From Mycobacterium sp. 1164966.3 (GTDB lineage Bacteria; Actinomycetota; Actinomycetes; Mycobacteriales; Mycobacteriaceae), in contig NZ_LZSG01000011.1 in the NCBI RefSeq assembly GCF_001665395.1, positions 18,144-82,143 of the forward strand: a stretch of DNA of 64,000 bases, written 5' to 3'. Every line of letters begins with the position of its first letter. Within the stretch, counting starts at the first letter, position 1. Below the pieces are notes generated by a model. The model was not told the origin of the DNA, did not search any database, and was given only the letters and a program-made list of their open reading frames with translations. This document shows, in pieces, positions 52,257 through 60,346 of the stretch. Both the position numbers and the translations under genes were made by a program.

Positions 52257-53114
52257 ATGAGCGCGCTGGACGGCAAGGTCGCAATCGTCACCGGAACTAG
52301 CCGGGGCGTGGGTGTCGGCATCGCCCATGAGCTACTGCGGGCCGGGGCAACGGTGATCGGCTGCTCGCGCTCGTCGTTGGACGCCATACCGGGTGTCGAT
52401 GCCGAGTGGGCCTCCCGCGCCTCGCAAAGAGTGTGCGACCAAGGCGATTACCGCTCGATCGACTCGTTCGTCAGCGACGTCGTGTCGACTCATGGCCGCA
52501 TCGACATTCTGGTGAACAACGCCGGCGGAACAGTCCCAGCGCCGCACGCGGAGAGCATTCCCGAGCTCGTTCAGCGCATCCAGGGCGCGCCCCGCAGCGA
52601 CGACGAGTACGAGCGCACGGCACTGTTTCACGCCTACGCCGTGCAGATGAACCTGATCAGCCCGTTGTGGTTCGCCATTCGCGCCTACCGGCAGATGCGC
52701 ACCCAGGACGGCACCGGCTGCATCATCAACATCTCCAGTGGCGCTGGACATCCAGCGGGATCACCGACCCTGGTCTCCTACGGTGCGGCCAAGAGCGGGC
52801 TCAACCATCTCACCCGATCGCTGGCCGAGGAGTGGGGCCCAAAAGTGCGGGTCAACTGCATCGCCTTGGGACCGACGATGACGGAGAACTTCCGGTCATT
52901 CGTGCTGCCGAAAGACGATCCCACCGGCGAAAAGTACTTTGCCGCAGTGCCGTTGCGTCGTGCGGGCGAGCCCGCCGAGGTGGGCCGCGTCTGTGTTTTC
53001 CTCGCCGGCGGAGAGGCGGACTTCGTCAATGGAACCACCATCGAGCACGACGGCGGGATGCTTCCCGGGGTGCTCTACGATGCGGGCCTGAAAACCATCA
53101 CCGATCTGCTGTAG
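52257..53114 (+). CDS. SDR family oxidoreductase
   Basis: 285 residues. TGTSRGVGVG (about 12-21) binds the cofactor, NNAGG follows the third strand, and the catalytic Ser (NISSGAG), Tyr and Lys (YGAAK, about 175-179) are present. ATG 52257 is preceded by AAGGAAGG; the open frame to 52113 runs through the palindromic repeat and is not used. It shares a divergent promoter with the DapB-like dehydrogenase and TetR operon and may act in the same pathway. Confidence 0.92.
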   Translation: MSALDGKVAIVTGTSRGVGVGIAHELLRAGATVIGCSRSSLDAIPGVDAEWASRASQRVCDQGDYRSIDSFVSDVVSTHGRIDILVNNAGGTVPAPHAESIPELVQRIQGAPRSDDEYERTALFHAYAVQMNLISPLWFAIRAYRQMRTQDGTGCIINISSGAGHPAGSPTLVSYGAAKSGLNHLTRSLAEEWGPKVRVNCIALGPTMTENFRSFVLPKDDPTGEKYFAAVPLRRAGEPAEVGRVCVFLAGGEADFVNGTTIEHDGGMLPGVLYDAGLKTITDLL

Positions 53115-53128
53115 GCGCGGGGCACGAC

Positions 53129-53198
53129 TGCGCCGAGCGTGTCGTCACGGCTGAAAATCGGCCTGCCATATTCTCACCGTCAGAACACGTTCGGCGCA
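53129..53198. terminator. Hairpin after the SDR gene
   Basis: TGCGCCGAGCGTG (53129-53141) pairs with CACGTTCGGCGCA (53186-53198) with one G-U pair and a 44-nt loop, 14 bp after the SDR stop. The arm resembles the hairpin at 42384-42449, so it may be a member of a second palindromic repeat family. Confidence 0.5.
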
Positions 53199-53290
53199 AT
53201 CGCCCGTCGTCACAGTCGGGAAACCACACATTTCGACCGAGTTTTCCGCTAATACTTTCGGTTAAGGGTCCTGAAGATACGGGAGGCGCC

Positions 53291-53719
53291 ATGCATCGGA
53301 CACTCATTGCGGCAGTGGGGCTCGTCGTAGCCGGGTTCTGGGTCGGAATGCCTCAGCTGCCGCGGGCCGCCGCGGAGAATCCGGTTTGCACCGCGACCTG
53401 GTGCTCGTTCCTGTCCCCCTCCGGCAACATCGGCTGCGAAATGAACTACCAACGCGGCAGCGGCATCGCCGACGAGACGTATTGCCAAAGCGACTCACCG
53501 CCGCAGTCTGTGCGAATGTCGACCAACGGGACATTCAAGACCTGTACCGGCGCTACCTGTCTGGGCAATGCGGGCCAGGGCACTCCGACGCTCGGCTACG
53601 GCCTGACCGCTGGGCTTGGCCCGTTCAACTGCCGGTCGGAACCCAGCGGGGTTACCTGTACCGTCACCGGGGGCCGGGGCTTCACCATTTCGAACGCCGG
53701 AGTCACGCCCGTCGGTTAA
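53291..53719 (+). CDS. Secreted DUF6636-like protein
   Basis: 142 residues with a signal peptide (about 1-28, LPRAAAEN). Cysteines in NPVCTATWC, IGCEMNY, TYCQS, KTCTGATC, FNCRS and VTCTV suggest four or more disulfides. The pattern FLSPSGNIGCEM is that of DUF6636 proteins common in mycobacteria; the role is unknown. The start is ATG 53291 with GGAGG upstream; the open frame from 52406 is a shadow of the SDR gene. Its last 17 bp overlap the SRPBCC gene. Confidence 0.85.
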   Translation: MHRTLIAAVGLVVAGFWVGMPQLPRAAAENPVCTATWCSFLSPSGNIGCEMNYQRGSGIADETYCQSDSPPQSVRMSTNGTFKTCTGATCLGNAGQGTPTLGYGLTAGLGPFNCRSEPSGVTCTVTGGRGFTISNAGVTPVG

Positions 53720-54175
53720 CGTCGCTGGGTGGGGGCTTTCGTTGCGCCTGTTGCGCAAGTGCCGCTGCCAACCGCACGATCAGTGAACGCAACATCAGCT
53801 GCAGCGGCTTTCCCAAACCCGGCACGGATGTTTTGAAGGTTGCGGTCCAAGTGATGAGAGAGCCGTTGGCAAGTTCGGCAATGCTGATATCCCCGCGGTG
53901 ATCCTTGACGGGCCAAAAGCCCGGAAGTGTAGTCGTATACGCGTGGTGGTGGGGCCGCGAGCCGCCGATGATCTCATCGCGTACATCCGAGCCCCGCATT
54001 CGTACCAGCCGTACACCTCCTATCCCGGTGTCAGGCGCTCCCGGTCGCTCCCACGAAGCGGCCGAGACGGTGGGCATCCATCCGGCCAACTGTCGACATT
54101 CAGGAATGTGTCGTAGACAGCCGTCGGCTTCGCGGTCGACTGTTGCTCGACACGGAACGCAAGTGCTTTGCTCAT
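53703..54175 (-). pseudogene. SRPBCC-family gene with a one-base frameshift
   Basis: From ATG 54175 the frame reads MSKALAFRVEQQSTAKPTAV and on to NVDSWP, then fails at about 54081-54082, where a codon GA- has lost a base. The rest (WMPTVSAASWERPGAPDTGI, RPHHHAYTTTLPGFWPVKD, ITWTATFK) continues in another frame to 53703. Restored, it is a polyketide-cyclase/START-like protein of about 158 residues that binds hydrophobic ligands. Both halves keep good coding character, so the mutation is recent or is a sequencing error. It is divergent from the DUF1330 gene. Confidence 0.8.
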
Positions 54176-54191
54176 GGCAGCAAAAATACGG

Positions 54192-54249
54192 CGAGCAGAC
54201 GCAAAAGCCCCCGGACATGCCGAGCACCCCGGCGCTTTTGAGCCTGCTC
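54192..54249. repeat. Dispersed palindromic element, copy C
   Basis: GAGCAGACGCAAAAGC (54193-54208) pairs with GCTTTTGAGCCTGCTC (54234-54249), with two mismatches. It is the most diverged of the three copies and again sits between divergent genes (the SRPBCC and DUF1330 starts). Confidence 0.8.
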
Positions 54250-54273
54250 ACCAAGTAACGCAAGGAGATTCAC

Positions 54274-54660
54274 GTGAGCGCCGCAATCGAGCCCACCCGA
54301 GAGCAGATCGCGGCCCTGGGCGCGCGACCAGCCGATGCCCCGGTGGTGATGGTCAACCTGCTGAAGTTCAAGACCGCTGGCGGGCTGGAGTCCTACCTAC
54401 ACTACGGACGTGAGGTCGCACCGCACTTGCAACGTGTCGGGGCCACCGTTCGCTACGCGGGAACCGCGCCGGCTTTCGTTATCGGTGAAGACCAAAGGCC
54501 TTGGTGGGATGCCATTCTCGTCGTCGAATACCCCACGCCGCAGGCATTCATCGACATGGTGACCACCCCGGAGTACGCCAAGGTACACGAGCATCGCGCC
54601 GCCGGGTTGGATCGTGGCGACCTGATCGCTACTTCGGCGTGGTCGCTCGCGCCGGAGTAA
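54274..54660 (+). CDS. DUF1330-like (dimeric alpha-beta barrel) protein
   Basis: 128 residues with the ferredoxin-like fold pattern PVVMVNLLKFK (about 28-38), GATVRYAGTAPAFVIG and WWDAILVVEYPTPQAFIDMVTTPEY. Related dimeric alpha-beta barrel proteins bind small ligands or act as monooxygenases or cyclases; the function here is unknown. AAGGAG precedes the GTG start by 8 nt. Confidence 0.83.
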   Translation: MSAAIEPTREQIAALGARPADAPVVMVNLLKFKTAGGLESYLHYGREVAPHLQRVGATVRYAGTAPAFVIGEDQRPWWDAILVVEYPTPQAFIDMVTTPEYAKVHEHRAAGLDRGDLIATSAWSLAPE

Positions 54661-54712
54661 CTGCTCGTCCCAACCAATGGCGGGCATTTCCGAATCGGGG
54701 TCTAATAGGCGG

Positions 54713-56071
54713 ATGGAAATGATGATGCCCACGGACTCGGTCTTTCTCTTGGCGGAAACACGTGAGCATCCCATGCATGTGGGCGGGCTGTCGCTGTTCG
54801 AGCCCCCCGAGGGCGCCGGCCCGGAGTTCGTCCGGGAGTTCACCGATGCGATGGTTGCCCACGACGATTTCCAGCCCACCTTCCGCAAGCACCCCGCCAC
54901 GATCATGGGCGGAATCGCCCCGCTGGCGTGGGCCTACGACGACGAGGTCGACGTCGACTACCACATCCGGCGTTCGGCGCTCGCGTCGCCCGGTCGCGTC
55001 CGCGAGCTACTCGAGCTGACCTCCAGGCTGCACACCAGCCTGCTGGATCGCCATCGCCCGCTGTGGGAGCTGTACGTGGTGGAGGGGCTGACCGACGGCC
55101 GTTTCGCCATGTACAGCAAAATGCACCACGCGCTGATCGACGGCATTTCGGCGATGAAGCTGATGCAGCGCACGCTGTCGGTCGATCCGGCTGATACCGA
55201 GGTGCGGGCGATGTGGACCCTGCCTCGTCGACCGCGTCCCAAAACGAGTGGTTCGTCCCGGCTTGGCACCCTGACCAATACTGCGGGATCAGTTGTGGGA
55301 CTTGCCCCTTCGACGGTGAAGCTGGCCCGCGCGGCACTGTTCGAGCAGCAGCTGACGCTGCCGATGACGGCGCCGCACACGATGTTCAACGTCAAGATCG
55401 GTGGCGCGCGCAGATGCGCGGCCCAGTCCTGGTCGTTGGATCGTGTCTTGGGAGTCAAGAGGGCGGCCGGGGTGAGCTTCAACGACGCCGTCCTGGCCAT
55501 GTGCGCCGGAGCGCTGCGCTACTACTTGATCGAGCAGAACGCGCTGCCGGACGCACCGCTGATCGCGATGGTTCCGGTGAGCCTGCGCTCGAAGGAAGAG
55601 GCCGACGCCGGCGGCAACATGGTCGGCAGCATCCTGTGCAACCTGGCGACCGATGTCGAGGATCCGGCGGACCGGATAGCCGCAGTCAGCGCCTCGATGC
55701 GGGGCAACAAGAAGGTCTTCTCCGAACTGCCGCGGCTGCAGGTGCTGGCGTTGTCCGCACTGAGCATGGCGCCGCTGGCGCTCACCGGTGTCCCGGGCTT
55801 CGTTGCGTCGACGCCGCCGCCGTTCAATCTCGTCATCTCCAACGTGCCGGGACTGGCAGAGCAGATGTACTACGGAGGTGCCCGGCTGGATGGCAGCTAT
55901 CCGCTCTCGGCGATCCCGGACGGGCAAGCACTGAACATCACGCTGGTCAACAACGCCGGCAATCTCGATTTCGGTCTGGTCGGATGCCGCCGCAGCGTGC
56001 CGCATCTGCAACGGTTGCTGGTGCATCTGGAAACGTCGCTCAAAGACCTGGAACGCGCCGTCGGGGTCTGA
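54713..56071 (+). CDS. WS/DGAT wax ester synthase/diacylglycerol acyltransferase
   Basis: 452 residues. The active-site motif HHALIDG (about 138-144) in KMHHALIDGISAMKLMQ marks the acyl-CoA-dependent acyltransferase that forms triacylglycerol or wax esters; PLWELYVVEGL and NVKIGGARRCAAQSWSLDR are also typical. Mycobacteria have many paralogues (tgs genes). The start is ATG 54713 at the conserved MEMMMPTDSVF; the frame opens at 54677. A Nudix gene follows 10 bp after the stop. Confidence 0.93.
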   Translation: MEMMMPTDSVFLLAETREHPMHVGGLSLFEPPEGAGPEFVREFTDAMVAHDDFQPTFRKHPATIMGGIAPLAWAYDDEVDVDYHIRRSALASPGRVRELLELTSRLHTSLLDRHRPLWELYVVEGLTDGRFAMYSKMHHALIDGISAMKLMQRTLSVDPADTEVRAMWTLPRRPRPKTSGSSRLGTLTNTAGSVVGLAPSTVKLARAALFEQQLTLPMTAPHTMFNVKIGGARRCAAQSWSLDRVLGVKRAAGVSFNDAVLAMCAGALRYYLIEQNALPDAPLIAMVPVSLRSKEEADAGGNMVGSILCNLATDVEDPADRIAAVSASMRGNKKVFSELPRLQVLALSALSMAPLALTGVPGFVASTPPPFNLVISNVPGLAEQMYYGGARLDGSYPLSAIPDGQALNITLVNNAGNLDFGLVGCRRSVPHLQRLLVHLETSLKDLERAVGV

Positions 56072-56081
56072 AAACCCACTC

Positions 56082-56567
56082 ATGCCGAAGCTCAGCGCGG
56101 GGCTGCTGTTGTATCGGGTCCGCACCGGCGTCGTCGAAGTCCTGATCGCGCATCCCGGCGGCCCGTTCTGGGCACGCAAGGACGACGGCGCTTGGTCGAT
56201 CCCGAAAGGCGAGTACGACGACGGCGACGATCCATGGGTCGCCGCGCAGCGCGAGTTCTCCGAGGAGCTCAGCCTGCCGGTCCCGTCCGGGCCGCGAATC
56301 GATTTCGGTCCACTGAAACAACCCAGCGGCAAGGTGGTCACTGCCTTCGCCGTCGGGGCAGACCTCGACATCACCGAAGCCCGCAGCAACACCTTCGAAC
56401 TGGAGTGGCCGAAGGGCTCGGGCCGGATGCAGCAGTTCCCCGAGGTGGACCGGGTCGGCTGGTTTCCGGTGGTGCAGGCGCGCGTCAAGCTGCTGAAGGG
56501 CCAGCGCGCGTTTCTGGATCGGTTGATGGCGCATCCGGATTTGGCGGGCTTAAGCGAAGGCATCTGA
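56082..56567 (+). CDS. Nudix hydrolase
   Basis: 161 residues. The Nudix box is at about 43-65: GEYDDGDDPWVAAQREFSEE. The pattern GX5EX7REUXEEXGU is met except that the first Glu is Asp and the final Gly is Ser, so metal binding is probably kept but activity may be altered. It resembles mycobacterial Nudix proteins of the DUF4916/NADH-pyrophosphatase-like type. It is 10 bp after the WS/DGAT gene. Confidence 0.88.
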   Translation: MPKLSAGLLLYRVRTGVVEVLIAHPGGPFWARKDDGAWSIPKGEYDDGDDPWVAAQREFSEELSLPVPSGPRIDFGPLKQPSGKVVTAFAVGADLDITEARSNTFELEWPKGSGRMQQFPEVDRVGWFPVVQARVKLLKGQRAFLDRLMAHPDLAGLSEGI

Positions 56568-56573
56568 GCGCGG

Positions 56574-56579
56574 TATCTT
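56574..56579 (+). promoter_or_regulatory. Dehalogenase -10 element, leaderless
   Basis: TATCTT is followed by 7 nt and the ATG at 56587, without a strong ribosome-binding site in between. It fits TANNNT with leaderless initiation. Confidence 0.4.
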
Positions 56580-56586
56580 CGCAGGC

Positions 56587-57492
56587 ATGCAGAAACTGCG
56601 AACACCCGATGAGCGGTTCGACGACCTACCCGGTTTCCCTTATGCGCCAAGGTATTGCGACATCTCTGACGGCGACGACGGAACATTGCGGGTGGCGTGG
56701 GTCCAGGACGGTCCGGACACGGCCGATCCCATTCTGATGCTGCACGGCGAGCCGTCCTGGTCTTACCTGTACCGCAAGATGATTCCGGTCTTGGTGGCCG
56801 CCGGACACCGGGTCATCTGCCCGGATCTGGTCGGATTCGGCCGCTCGGACAAGCCGACTCAGCTCGAGGACCACAGCTACGCGCGGCATGTCGAATGGAT
56901 GCGGTCGCTTTCCTTCGACGTCCTCGATCTGCACAACGTCACCCTGGTCGGTCAGGACTGGGGCGGGTTGATCGGGTTGCGGCTGGCCGCCGAGCATCCT
57001 GAGCGGTTCAGCCGGCTCGTTGTCGCCAACACCGGGCTGCCGACGGGCGAGCAGCCAATGCCGAAGATCTGGTGGCGGTTTCGTGAGGTGATCCAAGGGC
57101 AGCCGGAGTTGAACATCGGCTGGTTCATTCAGGGCGCGTGTCGCACGCAGATGAGCGACGCGGTGCGGGCGGGTTACGATGCGCCGTTTCCGGACGACAC
57201 GTATTGCGTTGGGCCGCGGGCGATGCCGGGTCTGGTGCCGACCTCACCCGAGGATCCCGCGGCGGCTGCCAACAAGTCGGCGTGGGCAAAGTTATCCGTG
57301 AGCCCGACACCCATGCTGGTCGCGTTCAGCGACAGCGACCCGTTCACCGGCGCGATGGGCCCGATCTTTCAGCGCGAGATGCGCGGCGCGCAGGGCATCG
57401 ACCATCCGCTGCTTCGCGGCGCCGGACACTTCTTACAAGAGGATGCCGGTGAGGAACTGGCGAACCACATCGTGGAGTTCTTGCGGCGCTGA
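56587..57492 (+). CDS. Haloalkane dehalogenase (DhmA/Rv2296-like)
   Basis: 301-residue alpha/beta hydrolase. LHGEPSWSYLYRKM holds the oxyanion region; the nucleophile Asp (about 124) is in LVGQDWGGLIGL with the halide-stabilising Trp next to it. The catalytic His is in LRGAGHFLQED (about 281), and an acidic residue lies in FSDSDPFTGAM. This is the DmlA/DhmA type, which hydrolyses short haloalkanes in vitro; the natural substrate is unknown. M. tuberculosis Rv2296 is about the same length. Confidence 0.9.
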   Translation: MQKLRTPDERFDDLPGFPYAPRYCDISDGDDGTLRVAWVQDGPDTADPILMLHGEPSWSYLYRKMIPVLVAAGHRVICPDLVGFGRSDKPTQLEDHSYARHVEWMRSLSFDVLDLHNVTLVGQDWGGLIGLRLAAEHPERFSRLVVANTGLPTGEQPMPKIWWRFREVIQGQPELNIGWFIQGACRTQMSDAVRAGYDAPFPDDTYCVGPRAMPGLVPTSPEDPAAAANKSAWAKLSVSPTPMLVAFSDSDPFTGAMGPIFQREMRGAQGIDHPLLRGAGHFLQEDAGEELANHIVEFLRR

Positions 57493-57497
57493 TCGAC

Positions 57498-58562
57498 TCA
57501 GCTCGGGGGCCCGGCCATACGCCGGCGCCGTAGCACCACAATCACCACCACGGCTGTGAGGACAGCGCCAAACAGCAGCACTACGAACAAGATTGGCTCG
57601 ATCGGGATGCCGACGTCGCGGTCGACGTAGACCACTTGCCGGTAGGGATCGTCATTGGCTGCGTTACCGAACTCGAAGTCCGACGTGATCTGCGCCGGTT
57701 TGGGGATATCGATCTGCATCTTGGTCAGATAGGCGCCGTGGTTTCCGGCCAGCTCGCGCAGCAACGGGTCGCGTACGGCGCCGGACACATTGCCGGCGAA
57801 CTGGACCTGGCTGGTCTGGCCGGAGGCGTCGGCGTCGGTGCGCTGCTGGCGGTGGTCGGTCAGCGTGAAGATGGTGACTCGCTGCGCGGCTGGCGCGGCG
57901 ACGGACAGACGCATCGGGTAGACCAGTCGCGGCGACTGGAAGGTCATCCGCACCGGCTTGAGGCCGCCCACTATCGGAGCCGTGCTCGTCAGCCGCATGG
58001 CCACGAACGACCAGCTGTCGCGCACGTAGGGGTCCAGTGCGGCCGAGACGTTCGGCCGGATGGCATAACCGTTGTCGGCCAACCATTTCTGCAGCCCGGC
58101 CAGATCGCCGCCGGCCAGGGTGGTCGCCTCCAGCGGTCCGAGGTGCACCTGATTGAGCACGTTCGGGGCGCCGGTGGGTGCTGCCGCGCGCGGCGCGGAA
58201 GCTTCCAAGACCGACCCCAGCTTGTAGTGCCGGCGCTTCTTGATCTCCGGCGCGGTCAGCGAATCCAATTCCGTGAAGGTGGCCTTCTCGGCGGCCACGA
58301 CGGTCGCCGGTGTGGGAGTGGGCACCACCAGCGCGACGTTGTCGGTACTGGCGTTCAACCCAAGCTGCATCACGATGTTCTCGGTTGAGCCATCCCAATG
58401 TACAAGAGCGACTTCATGATTCATCGTCGCCTGACCGTCGGGTGGGGGGACCAGTGCGCCGCAGGCACACGCGCGGCTCGGTGCGGCCAGCGCCAGCATC
58501 GCCATGCCTAGCATCGTGACAACGCCAAGCTGAGCCAACCGGCACGCGCGGAGCACGGTCAT
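57498..58562 (-). CDS. DUF2330-like secreted, membrane-anchored protein
   Basis: 354 residues. A signal peptide (about 1-30, LALAAPSRACACGALV) precedes a large extracytoplasmic domain typical of DUF2330 proteins (HWDGSTENIVMQL, VPTPTPATVVAAEKATF). A C-terminal transmembrane helix (about 320-342) is followed by RRRRMAG. It is probably anchored in the membrane with its domain outside. ATG 58562 is used; 58571 is an alternative. It is divergent from the P450. Confidence 0.85.
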   Translation of the reverse strand: MTVLRACRLAQLGVVTMLGMAMLALAAPSRACACGALVPPPDGQATMNHEVALVHWDGSTENIVMQLGLNASTDNVALVVPTPTPATVVAAEKATFTELDSLTAPEIKKRRHYKLGSVLEASAPRAAAPTGAPNVLNQVHLGPLEATTLAGGDLAGLQKWLADNGYAIRPNVSAALDPYVRDSWSFVAMRLTSTAPIVGGLKPVRMTFQSPRLVYPMRLSVAAPAAQRVTIFTLTDHRQQRTDADASGQTSQVQFAGNVSGAVRDPLLRELAGNHGAYLTKMQIDIPKPAQITSDFEFGNAANDDPYRQVVYVDRDVGIPIEPILFVVLLFGAVLTAVVVIVVLRRRRMAGPPS

Positions 58563-58635
58563 GGCGCACATGCTACGTGGCGGCGTGGCAGGGCGCGTCC
58601 GTTTCGGCACCGTCATGTGCAGGCACAATGTCAGG

Positions 58636-59898
58636 ATGACGACGCGGCCTACCGAGCTGGCTGAATCCCAAGCGGCCCTGCGGCAGCTGCTGGACCCGGC
58701 CAACCGGGCTGATCCCTACTCCATCTACGCGCAATTCCGTGACCGCGGACCGCTGCACTTGGCGCAAGCGAACCTCGCCGTCTTCTCGGCTTATCGGGAT
58801 TGCGACGACGTGTTGCGGCATCCGTCGTCGAGCAGTGACCGGACGAATTCGACGATCACGCAGCAACAGATCAGCGCGGGTCGGTGGGATCCTCCGCAGT
58901 TCCCGCCGGGGTTCCTGTTCCTCGACCCGCCCGATCACACCCGGCTGCGCAAGCTGGTCAGCAAGGCATTCGCCCCGAAAGTGGTGAACGCCCTGAAACC
59001 CGATATCAATGCACTGGTGGACGGATTGCTCGACCGAATCGCCGAGCGCGGCCGGTTCGATGCGGTCGCAGACTTCGCCTATCCGCTGCCGGTGGCCGTC
59101 ATCTGCCGGTTGCTCGGTGTGCCACTTGAGGACGAGCCGGATTTCAGCCGCGCGTCGGCGCTGCTGGCCCAAGCACTGGACCCGTTCCTCACGTTCACCG
59201 GCGCGCCGTCGGAAGGCATGAACGAACGCATGCGGGCCGGTATGTGGCTGCGTCAGTATCTGCACGCACTGATAGAGCGGCGACGCTCGCAACCGGGCGA
59301 CGATTTGATGTCGGGACTGATCGCGGTGGAGGAGTCCGGCGACCAGCTGACCGAGCAAGAGATCGTGTCCACCTGTGTCCTGCTGCTGGTCGCCGGACAT
59401 GAGACGACGGTCAACCTGATCGCCAACGCCATTCTGGCGTTGCAGCGCCACCCCGGGCAGTGGGCCGCGCTGGGCGTCGACGGCACCCGGGTCTCGGCCG
59501 TCATCGAGGAAACCCTGCGCTACGACCCGCCGGTGCAGATGGTTGGGCGCACTGCGATTGACGACATGACGATTGCGGGCATCGACGTGCCCGCCGGCGA
59601 CGTGATGATGCTGCTGTTGGCCGCGGCCCAACGCGACCCCGCCGAGTTCGAGCGGCCCGACGAATTCGACCCCGACCGCCCGTCGTTGCGGCACTTGGGT
59701 TTTGGGCGCGGCGCGCATTATTGCCTGGGAGCGCCGCTGGCGCGGCTGGAAGCCAGCGCGGCCCTGTCGGCGCTGACGGCGCGTTTTCCCGAGGCGCGGC
59801 TGGACGGCGAGCCGCGGTACAAGACGAACGTCACGCTGCGCGGACTGTCAACGCTGAGTCTCATTTCTTATCCGCGAGGGCGCGCAAATGTACGGTGA
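58636..59898 (+). CDS. Cytochrome P450
   Basis: 420 residues. The I-helix motif AGHETT (about 253-258), the K-helix EETLR (about 291-295), and the heme-binding FGRGAHYCLGAPLAR (about 356-370, Cys363) are intact. It is a class I bacterial P450 needing ferredoxin and reductase, neither of which is encoded nearby. ATG 58636 with CAGG upstream is chosen; 58561 is the frame limit. The P450 subfamily and substrate are not assigned. The stop lies in the loop of a terminator hairpin. Confidence 0.94.
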   Translation: MTTRPTELAESQAALRQLLDPANRADPYSIYAQFRDRGPLHLAQANLAVFSAYRDCDDVLRHPSSSSDRTNSTITQQQISAGRWDPPQFPPGFLFLDPPDHTRLRKLVSKAFAPKVVNALKPDINALVDGLLDRIAERGRFDAVADFAYPLPVAVICRLLGVPLEDEPDFSRASALLAQALDPFLTFTGAPSEGMNERMRAGMWLRQYLHALIERRRSQPGDDLMSGLIAVEESGDQLTEQEIVSTCVLLLVAGHETTVNLIANAILALQRHPGQWAALGVDGTRVSAVIEETLRYDPPVQMVGRTAIDDMTIAGIDVPAGDVMMLLLAAAQRDPAEFERPDEFDPDRPSLRHLGFGRGAHYCLGAPLARLEASAALSALTARFPEARLDGEPRYKTNVTLRGLSTLSLISYPRGRANVR

Positions 59899-59925
59899 AA
59901 CGCGGGTTTTGGTGTACATTTGCGC
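59882..59925. terminator. Bidirectional terminator hairpin
   Basis: GCGCAAATGTAC (59882-59893) pairs perfectly with GTACATTTGCGC (59914-59925), a 12-bp stem with a 20-nt loop that contains the P450 stop codon (59896-59898). It sits between the convergent P450 and 59930-60337 genes. Confidence 0.7.
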
Positions 59926-59929
59926 CCCC

Positions 59930-60337
59930 TCACGGGCTGGCGGCTAGCTTGATGAAAAGCGGTATGGGCGTCGCCATCTCGGCGATACCTTGCGAGTCGT
60001 AGTAGACGCCGACGGTGTACTCGCCGGCCGCAGTGACCAAAAACCGCAGTGGGTGAGTAAAGCACCGGTATTTGGAGGCATGGTCGTTATCGTCCGGCCA
60101 GTGCCACGAGGACTCGATGCTGCCCTGCCGCTTCCCGGCGGGATCCTTGCACACGATGAACAGCTGTGGGTCGTAGTCCCTACCGGCTTGCGCATGCACC
60201 ACGAGGACGAGCGGAATCGTTACCTCTAACGGAATCTGCTCGACCTCAAAGGAAGTCGTGGGTATGCGCCAAGCATTGAGCGCGCCGTCCTCGTCGAGCT
60301 TGGCATCACCAGCCACCAACAGCGCGGCTACCTGCAC
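59930..60337 (-). CDS. Conserved hypothetical, beta-sandwich-like (DUF6941-type)
   Basis: 135 residues without signal or membrane segment. The pattern VAALLVAGDAKLDEDGALNAWRI (AALLVAGDAKLDEDG), IPLVLVVHAQ and AGEYTVGVYYD suggests an immunoglobulin-like beta-sandwich. It resembles DUF6941, but I am not certain. It is downstream of LigC on the same strand, 9 bp away, so it may be co-transcribed. Confidence 0.7.
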   Translation of the reverse strand: MQVAALLVAGDAKLDEDGALNAWRIPTTSFEVEQIPLEVTIPLVLVVHAQAGRDYDPQLFIVCKDPAGKRQGSIESSWHWPDDNDHASKYRCFTHPLRFLVTAAGEYTVGVYYDSQGIAEMATPIPLFIKLAASP

Positions 60338-60346
60338 GCCGACACC

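Noticed and set aside
52406..53290. Open frame continuing into the DUF6636-like protein
   Set aside because: It overlaps the SDR gene in another frame, while the secreted protein starts at ATG 53291 with its signal peptide.
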